Source: Macquaria australasica
Lineage: Eukaryota > Chordata > Actinopteri > Centrarchiformes > Percichthyidae
Reading direction: 5' to 3'
Assembly (NCBI GenBank): GCA_005408345.1
Contig: SEMN01000179.1
Location: 186,001 to 250,000, forward strand
DNA: 64,000 nt
Positions 56,501-64,000 of the stretch are shown one piece after another. Every line of letters starts with the position of its first letter. Position 1 is the first letter of the stretch. A program made the position numbers and the translations under genes. Under the pieces are notes generated by a model, which saw nothing but the letters and a program-made list of their open reading frames with translations, was not told the origin of the DNA and ran no database searches.

Positions 56501-57041
56501 AAATTTAGTTTCTATTTAGTCAGTGATTTAGTTCATTCATTTAATGCTACATACTGTTGGTGGGAATTAGGTTGTTGACAGTGGTGAGAATGAACCATAT
56601 GGGCTAAATGTGCTGTAAACAAAACAGTTAGCTAGAAGAGCTTAAACAATGCTGCTGTCATACAGTTGGGTTATAATTCTCAGTGAGTTTGGCACCACAA
56701 GTCTAAACTTACACTATCTTTTGATTTGATTTGGCTAAAAATAATAATCATTGAATATTACTTAAGATTTAAGTTCAGGCATCTAAAATCTGGTTATGGT
56801 AGGTTTTGGTCATGCATGTTTGGTTTTTTAGCGGCCTTTACCATTTCCCATAAGCTCAACAGAATGTCACGGCTCAACAGAAGAGGCGAGTCTACGAGCG
56901 GGTCGAGGGGCCGTGGCTAATTCAGACATGTCTGCAATGACAACAGGACAGAGAAGACTTAAAGATGTAGAAGATTTTAAACAGCAGAGATCACAGCTAG
57001 AAAATTGACTTTAGAGGAGAGCATTGCGGAGTTTTATGGTG

Positions 57042-57112
57042 TTTTATAGTGCCCTGAGATAACTTTGTTATGATATGGCGCTATATAAATAAAACTGAAT
57101 TGAAAACTGAAT
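57042..57112 (+). mobile_element. LINE/SINE 3' tail (copy 2)
   Basis: AGTGCCCTGAGATAACTTTG, GGCGCTATATAAATAAAA and CTGAATTGAAAACTGAATTG. Only about 70 bases of the tail are inserted. The flanks (GGAGTTTTATGG and TATGGACGAA) are contiguous at 54732-54754, which appears to be the unoccupied relative. Confidence 0.8.
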
Positions 57113-57994
57113 TGATATGGACGAAACCAACTTATGAGGATGTAAGTACCTGCGCTGCCACACTTGTAGTTTCTTTCACTGGAGCTGGAGCTTTTTCTGT
57201 GCTCACAAAGTAATCATTGATTTGACTGACCTTCATTGTTAAGTGTATTTTTTGCATTTTTAAACATCATACTCATTTCACATATTTTCATGAGTCCAAG
57301 TACATCAGTGTGACTTGTAGATTGTGTCTTACTGTCTATCTAATTTTGTCCATGTAGAGTGCTGAACAGATATTGTACATTAATTCTATGACTGTGTATG
57401 TGCATGCACACATTTGTGCGTTATTCACTAAAGTGCCGGCTGTAATAAAGTTCTGCCATCCAGGGGGTCACTGGTGCTTGATGAGCGAAGAAATTACACT
57501 GTTCCTCATTTTGATGAATGGACGGATTCCTGTCATCATTATGTCCTGCCGATTAGTTATTTTCCTCAAGTGGATAAAGGCTGATGCATGCATTCTCTTC
57601 ATCATTCCTGTGTAAGTGCCTACTTATTGTCCCAATATATTGTGTAGCTGAATAGTTTAAGATGACACATAGGTTTCACAGGATGAGTAAGGGTAAAATA
57701 AATTCTGTAACAACATCAGTTGTTATTGTATGTTTGAGAGCCTTAGTGAGCTAATCTCACAGGGCATATATCATTTTTTGATCACACTTTATTTGGGTAC
57801 TTGATGGCTGATATCTGATTTACATTAAGTGACTGTCACTGAAATGTTTCAAATTGTTTCTGAAAAGATTAAATGCTTTCCTGATGTTTGCTACCCATGT
57901 TCTATTATAAATTACTGTCTACTACAGCACTTGCTATTAGAATTCTAACCCAAGTTATAATATAATCGTTTTTTTTTAAAAATAATAACAATAT
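57113..57994. other. No gene seen; unique DNA
   Basis: A frame at 57373-57615 is hydrophobic and followed by GTAAGT, but it has no acceptor or domain that I recognise. Confidence 0.4.
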
Positions 57995-58476
57995 ATGAAA
58001 TGACAGTGGAAAACAATGTGATAATGTGAAAGGGGTTGCTTGTAGTGGTGAATCTACAGACAATTATCACCTGATTCTGCAGCTGTCCGGTCCACAACTT
58101 TACTGTTTTGGTTCACTCTTACTGCTGTCACAGCGTTGTTTTTGGCCACAGCAGGCAGCTGTTTCCAGTGATAAAATCCAATGTACACTACCTATTCAGC
58201 ACCAAGCAGCAAACAGACACAGTTAGCAACTAGATGGTGAACATAGTGGAGCATTTAAAAGCTAAAGAACCAGATATTTTCCTCAGGAGTTGTTGGAGAG
58301 CAAAAGCAGAGCTGAAAGAGAGTCAGGTGGACACAAACATGACTCCAAATGAATGCTAAGGTTGCCCTGTAACTGCTGGATGTGTAAATGAGCAACTGTT
58401 TGCTAACTAGTTTGCCATATACCACTTATTTCCAATGCCCCTAAGTGGCCAAAGAGATCAGTTATTGCAGGTTGAA
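57995..58476 (+). mobile_element. MITE, TTAAAGCTGCA family (copy 5)
   Basis: GATAATGTGAAAGGGGTTGC, AATTATCACCTGATTCTGC, GAGCATTTAAAAGCTAAAG, CATGACTCCAAATGAATGC and CCTAAGTGGCCAAAGAGATC align with 14073-14455 and 20404-20939. The right end is decayed (GTTATTGCAGGTTGAA) and the left terminus is not recognisable. Confidence 0.75.
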
Positions 58477-58865
58477 ACAACAATTCATTTATTACCACAC
58501 AGAAAACTACAGCTTACATGAAGTTGCAAGTGCATGCAAAACATGTCAGTACAACTGTTTTTCTTTTTTTGTGCCTTATCCTTGATATCAGCCAAATTAC
58601 ATTATTATTACAAATGTAGATTGTGATTCGGAATGTGGTTTTCTTTCTTCCTGAAGAGAACCCAGATGTTCTGGATGGAAAATCCAAATTTAAGAGTAAA
58701 AACAAAACTTGTCTAACGCTATTACAATTGTCTGATGTTATATAATATTCTTAAATGCCTGCACTCCACAGATTTTACACATGAAGTTCAGTTTACTCAT
58801 CATGAGGAGTACAACTTATAATAACCCTGATGATGTGGTGTTATCACAACCTGGGCCTGAAACTT

Positions 58866-59150
58866 AAAGGGAAACTCCGGTATTTTTAAACCTGGGCCCT
58901 ATTTTTACTCTTTACCAAAACAGTCTGTCTCTGTAGGGATCCTTTCCATAATGTTGTCAAACACTTCGAATAACAGTCTGAGCCTGTCAGTGGAAAAAAC
59001 AAGCACTTTTAGTGGACAGACTTTTCATGGGCGCAATTGCCCCAAAGGATTACGTTGCAGCCATTGCAGCCCGTTCAAGGATGCTGGTGGAGGTGATCTA
59101 CTGGACCAGTTCCAAAACTAATGGTAAGTATTAGTTATTTAGACCCTTTC
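58866..59150 (+). mobile_element. MITE, AAACCTGGGCCCTATTTTT family (copy 3)
   Basis: The left end AAAGGGAAACTCCGGTATTT, TTAAACCTGGGCCCTATTTT is well preserved. Then GATCCTTTCCATAATGTTGT, GTCAGTGGAAAAAACAAGC, CCCCAAAGGATTACGTTGC, GTGATCTACTGGACCAGTTC and GGTAAGTATTAGTTATTTAG. The right terminus is lost after AGACCCTTTCC. It joins the two halves seen separately at 17124 and 25621. Confidence 0.8.
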
Positions 59151-59540
59151 CTTTTAATAGAAACTCCACAATGTAATACAGGCTTATATACTCAGGTTTT
59201 GGAGTTTGAAAGATGTGGGCATTTATCAGGCTTGCAAGGTCTAATGAAAGATGCTACCAAGTTGCATTATGGGAAATGTAGGATCCAACATTTGTAGAGC
59301 TAGACTAATAAGAGGGACTAAAGGTCAACATCTCTCTGCCCCTGCTGCTTCAATTTGAACCATTATTTTTTTAAATTTGTCCCCTAACTTTATGGGAGTT
59401 TAATGATAAATAGCCAGTGTGCCCCTTTAAGGTTTTCTGTCATTATGGCTTGGGGTGACCAAAGTGCAAAGTTCCTTGTTTTAAAGGTAACAGCAGGTAA
59501 ATCTGCAGGGATTTGGTTCCATCTGCACATGTTTTCTTTT

Positions 59541-59595
59541 TCTCATAATCCCTATTTCATTATTTCTCATTATCCCTATTTCTCATTATTTCTGA
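59541..59595 (+). repeat. Short minisatellite, TCTCATTATCCCTATT units
   Basis: TCTCATAATCCCTATT, TCATTATT, TCTCATTATCCCTATT and TCTCATTATT follow in tandem with small indels. Confidence 0.8.
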
Positions 59596-60826
59596 ATAAA
59601 CATTTACTGTTGCGATGTAGTTTCAACAGTAGCACTGTCACAGAACAAACAAATCAATGTTAAAAAATGTAAAAATAGACCGTAAAATGAGACAGCCCAG
59701 TGCTGCAGATGAGTAAAAATCAAGGGATCTAATCTGAATACGGTGTTGCAAATGTCACGAGTAAAAGATTAATATTGACTGAGGGAAATTAAGGCTCTAG
59801 GAGGGGGAAACTGCATGTATTAGACAGCTGAGATTGAAAAGCCACCAAGAACTCATTCAATTTCCCATCTGCCTCTCTCCATTCCTCAATTCAAAATAGT
59901 TTAGTTTCAGTTGCAAAGGGTATTTTATTGGCATGACACTGGTAGACAAAGCCAAAACAAAAGGTGACAAAAACATTTACTACAGATTGATATCAGGCTG
60001 CAACAACAGATACAGTAAGATGTTGTTGCCAGATTTCCTAAATGACAACAGTAAAGACATTTTTCACACATTTTCTAGCCATTATGGTGTATCAAATCAG
60101 AAATTTTCCAAGGGACGACAATAGCTGTTACATTTGACATTCTGCTGACATTCAGTCTCGTCCTTTTCTGCTCTTTGTCTCTACCCTCCTGCTTGCCCAC
60201 ATTCTTTCCCATTTCACACATTAGCCAATTACTAACACAGGGTAATCAAATCTGCCTTTTAAATCCACACCCTGGTCATCTGCTGGGCTAGAGGGATACC
60301 ATTAGTTCTCCATCAGTGGTGATCTCCGGGCTTAAGTTTCTATTGCATTATAGGGCTTGGCTGGGGCAGGTCAATTAGATTTGTCTTTAACGCAGCTGTT
60401 TGGTGAAGGGGTTTTAAAAGGTCTTTGTAAGTGTCGGCCTGTTGGTTCTGACTTTCCAAGCATGTATGAGTGTTTCTGTTTTACCATGTCCATGTGTGCC
60501 TGTGTATATTCACGTCTCTGTTTGTGTACGCCAGTGTCAGTGTAATTTTGACTTTCCATTTAACATTACATGCTTCTCTGCATCTTCTGCTTCGTGGGGT
60601 GGCGGGGTCAAAGGTTGCCGGGTAAGATGGAGCCAACAGGAACCGACATCTGTTGTCTGACGTCTGACAAGGATGGATTGCATGACTGATGCACATGGGG
60701 CGCATCCAGGGTTCCCAGGTCATGCGGCGCTTGCCTCGAGGTCGGCTGGGGTCAGAGCCTCTCTACAACTTTCTCCCCCAGTAGACTGCAGGAAGCCAAT
60801 CAACTTCAAACACCGGCTGATCATCT

Positions 60827-60840
60827 GGGGGGGGGGGGGG
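60827..60840 (+). repeat. G14 homopolymer
   Basis: Fourteen consecutive Gs. Confidence 0.95.
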
Positions 60841-63800
60841 TAATTGCAAATCAAATGGACCCCTCATTCTGGTTGGAGTGCACCCTCTTTCTTTTCACGC
60901 CAAACAAGAGGCCACTTCCCTTTCTGCTCTCCTTTTCTCTTTGCAATTTGCCCCCCACCCCCACCCCCATCTTTTTGCCTGCATTCATCCCGTAATTGTG
61001 ATGAGGATATTTCCTTTTGCGTGCGGAGAAACCAAAATGCAGCAGAGCAGCAGGGACGGAGCAAAAAGGACAATATGATACACAGATTCATCACGTGTGT
61101 GACTGTGCATGTACGGTACTCTTGAGTGCCAGCTGACAAACACACAAGCCTGCACAAAGCCAGCTGCCTTGAGAGTACAGTGGCAGTCTTTGTGGAAACC
61201 GTTTAAGCCTGATCCCACTGCATTTATCCTACATCAACACAGCAGCATTTTCCAAATAATATCTTTTGCACATGACCAGCAGTGCTGCATGTCTGTAAAA
61301 CCCACATACTGTAGCTGCTGCATTATAAATGGCATCTTGATGCATATAGTTTCAGAGTTTCACATTTTAAGTGGGGCCTTGTGTGTTTGTCAGTTGGTCT
61401 TCAGAATGACATGCAGCCACTTAAAGCCAGCTGCCTCCAGAGTGGTGGACTATATGGCGATCTGGGTGAGCTTGTTAAAGGACAGCCTCAAGGCTGGCTT
61501 TCTCAAATTACTCCTGTGTGGCAGGGGAAAGGAGAGCCAGCCACTCTCCTGTGTGGCTTTACTTAATTGCAAAAGGCGACGACAGAGCCGTCCCTCCTAA
61601 ATCTCAGCACTTATTGGGCACAATTTCATGGCTGAGAAATACAAAGGAGCATTACCCTGTATTGTGTACATAATGTTCTACATGTCAGGGGAGCGCTGAT
61701 GGAACGGTCTGGAGTAGCTCTAGGTTTGTTCCTCGCAATGAGCCATGCAGGATGTCCTTACACGCTTCTATCACTGTGTTTCTCAGGGGTATCAGTGTAA
61801 TAAATGAATATCCTATAATTTCTCCTCTCCGCTCCAGGCGCTCTTTCAATTACAACCTTTCAATTTAAAATACTGAAGATCATTCTCCTCCATATCTCTG
61901 GCTGGAAAATGGGTGTGAATTTATGGAAAGGTCAAAATTAAATTAGAAAGGATGGGACCTGCAGCGAGCTGGCATCCAAATGACCATCACTTTATATAAG
62001 TTATAGAGATATGTGGCCTAGTCTGGGGTGGCTCTTGGATTTGGCCTATCAGTTTCCATTAACAATAGGGTTATGGAGAGCATTACATGCATTTTCACAG
62101 GGCTTGTGTAACTGATACGCTATTTCCCTCATCCCTTAAGTCCTCCAAGTGTTAGAGCATGTTGAAAAAAGTGCATGTTGATAATAAAAAAAGCAATAGA
62201 TAGGACTGCAGTCTTTTTGGAACAGCTGTCAAATGAAAAGGCTTGACGACAGACTGCTTTTCAGCACAAGTGCAGCTGTGAATCTGAATAGTGTTGGAGT
62301 GCAATGTGACACACAGTCATTTCACACAGCTGATCCTGTTCGTGTGTACCTGATTGTGTGAATGCATTTGTGTGCAAGTACGATTTAATGTGTGTAGAGT
62401 ATTGTGGTTCATCTGTGTTTATATACCTACAGTGGTTGTTACAATATGTGCCTTCCATTAGATAGGTTTATCGATTGCTGCACTGAGCTAATTATTAAGC
62501 ATGAGTTTTGCTTCGCTGCCACTATCAACACGTAACTGCATTCAAGCTTCATTTATTTATTCATGAGCTTCACTTGACTTAACTGATGGTGTTGACATTC
62601 ATTTGCATCAGATTTCTTCTGTCATCTGATGTCTAGTCATCTGTATTTTTGTGCATTCTGTATACTTAATTAAATCTTAATATAATACCCACACTCCTAT
62701 TTGTATCTTGAAAGAGTTATTGGCCACTGTAATTATTTCTTGTCTCCATATTGGTCATGAAGCAAACCCCTTGTAGAACAACTACATTGTAACAGATGGG
62801 CAGTGTTTAACTGACATCAAGCAGCCCAATTACAGCCTTGAGCCCACTACATTTTTAAATCTCTGTTTAGGAGACAGGTTCTTTGTCCATTCGAAGGGTA
62901 ACTGTTTAATTTAAGTCTTAAGTGGCATATGATATTTTGTGATATTAGAACATTTAACACTTTGCCTCAGTAATGGCCATTGGGTTTGCACTATGGTGAT
63001 GGGGAGGAATCAGAGCCTCCATGTTATGTTCTGGGCTGAACACGAGTGCAAGAAGGAAAATAAAGCACCCCAAGTTAGTTAAAATTTAGGCCAACGCAAA
63101 ATCACTTTACAATACTGAAAAATTATGTCCACGTTGACGGTACATTACATGTAAAAAGTCATCACTGAAATGAACAGTCTTTTTTTTTTACAAGGCTTTT
63201 ATCACAGAAATATGACCAATACTAATTTGAATAGGAAAAAAAAGTTACAGCCTAGATGTAATTAACCTAAGTGTCATTGCGTACTAACTCAGTGCCCTGT
63301 CTGTCTACATTATTCCAACTGGAGGAGAGGAGGGCCAATCATTTGGAATATAGCTTAAACTGTCATCAAGGGAACCACCCAAATGGCCCAAATTATAATA
63401 AGCCACCCAAAACAATGAAATAAATGAAATAATAAGTAGCCCAGTAGGGCGGAAAACCACCCTTTCTGGCAACAGAGATGGGGGACAAAATCCATAGCCT
63501 TTGTTCTTTCAAAACTACATTCTTAAGGTTAGCTGAGCTAATATGAGGCTTCAACAGTCTGTGTTGGTGTTTTTAGTACAAAGTTACCTCCATGTGTTTC
63601 TATGGACTGCTTTTACTTGCTGAGCAGCGGACAAGTTTGCTGGCGGGACACAACACTGGCAACAAACCTACATTTGACTGCCAGAGTGAAGGTACCTATT
63701 TGATTAGCCCAATAATGCCATTGTCAGACTGCACAATATCAGCCCAATAATGGACTCATGACATCCGGACAAATAGACTAGCTTCTCTGAATCGTTTCAC

Positions 63801-64000
63801 ATTCTCTCAACTGGTTTGAAAACTTCTATGAAGCATTTTGTGACGTCCACTAAAAGAAACACAGATCACTCTTCCGCAACTATAAGCACAGTGAAGTGAA
63901 AGAGGAATGAAGTTGTTGGTGTTGTCAGGTGGACCAGTTCAGTTGGTCCCTGGAACCTCCCTCAAAATCACGTCTGTGTGTCAGGCAAGTTGTAAAAGAC

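Larger units (their letters stand above)
48390..57041. other. Long repeat-poor stretch without a supported gene
   Basis: Few recognisable repeats lie here: a MITE end at 51645-51693, a (GT)n tract at 53469-53510 and a pair of related blocks at about 54700 and 57010. Blocks near 49560-49960, 50690-51110, 52190-52760 and 53010-53260 have balanced composition and look unlike decayed transposons, so they are candidates for conserved non-coding DNA. Small frames exist but none has a domain, and I found no convincing splice-bounded exon. Confidence 0.4.
59151..64000. other. No gene seen; repeat-poor DNA to window end
   Basis: AAGTTGCATTATGGGAAATG at about 59250 may be part of another fish repeat. 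Beyond 59.6 kb, recognisable repeats are absent apart from simple runs. Blocks near 60590-60820 and 61560-62100 look like slowly evolving non-coding DNA. The longest open frame (plus, 61109-61600) has no domain. No exon is supported. Confidence 0.4.

Noticed and set aside
57373..57615. Possible hydrophobic exon followed by GTAAGT
   Set aside because: No matching acceptor, no recognised family and an ordinary AT-rich frame; hydrophobicity follows from T-rich codons.
61109..61600. Longest non-transposon open frame on the plus strand (163 codons)
   Set aside because: No domain, no protein-like composition pattern and no splice or promoter context; a frame of this size can arise by chance in 64 kb.

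Overview
The window looks like nuclear DNA of a ray-finned fish, most likely a spiny-rayed (percomorph) teleost. The reasons are an AT-rich background without long reading frames, many short simple repeats, and dispersed repeats I recognise as typical of percomorph genomes: a 5'-truncated Rex3 (RTE-clade) LINE ending in a GATG-type tail, two tRNA-derived SINEs, a decayed Tc1-like transposase piece, LINE/SINE 3' tails ending in TTGAA or TTGATTGA repeats, and about a dozen families of short terminal-inverted-repeat (TIR) elements (MITEs). I see no prokaryotic gene organisation, operon, CRISPR array or rRNA gene, and I cannot support any host protein-coding exon. The only open frames with recognisable protein homology belong to transposable elements: the Rex3 reverse transcriptase C-terminus, a second LINE C-terminus and the Tc1 relic.

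Layout. Bases 1-30,000 are a patchwork of decayed MITEs. Five TTAAAGCTGCA-family copies and one fragment lie across the window, five of these six before 22 kb. Family 'GCATTGTGGGTAATG' has copies at 1.6, 4.0 and 17.9 kb; family 'AAACCTGGGCCCTATTTTT' at 17.1, 25.6 and 58.9 kb. Single foldback elements lie at 12.7, 19.7 and 23.1 kb. SINEs lie at 14.5 and 27.8 kb. Between 28.5 and 42.3 kb sit the Tc1 relic, five copies of a repeat family containing the phrase TTGGATGGATTGCCATGAAA, the Rex3 insertion (32.0-32.7 kb) and a second LINE (33.3-33.9 kb). A long TATC microsatellite is at 43.3 kb and a well-bounded MITE at 45.1 kb. Bases 48.4-57.0 kb and 59.4-64.0 kb are comparatively repeat-poor and contain stretches that read like slowly evolving non-coding DNA, so the window is probably intergenic or inside a very long intron.

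How the parts relate. Several insertions are nested, which gives a relative order of events: a TIR element inside a repeat-family copy at 29.3 kb, a LINE inside another copy of that family at 33.3 kb, a SINE inside a MITE at 14.5 kb, a TIR-bounded intruder inside a foldback element at 13.0 kb, and another repeat inside a MITE at 10.9 kb. Target-site duplications can be read for Rex3 (11 bp), a short LINE/SINE tail at 15.2 kb (13 bp), the MITE at 45.1 kb (5 bp), and more tentatively for the SINE at 14.5 kb (7 bp) and the nested element at 29.3 kb (up to 5 bp).

I did not find a previously undescribed biological system. The observations most worth a second look are the apparent snap-back inverted repeat at the 5' junction of the Rex3 copy, an exon-like block with good splice sites that is partly a Rex3 relic, an empty-site/filled-site pair at 54.7 and 57.0 kb, an unclassified strand-asymmetric block at 24.0-25.6 kb, and the repeat-poor segments that may contain conserved regulatory DNA. 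All family names come from pattern recognition without a database search.
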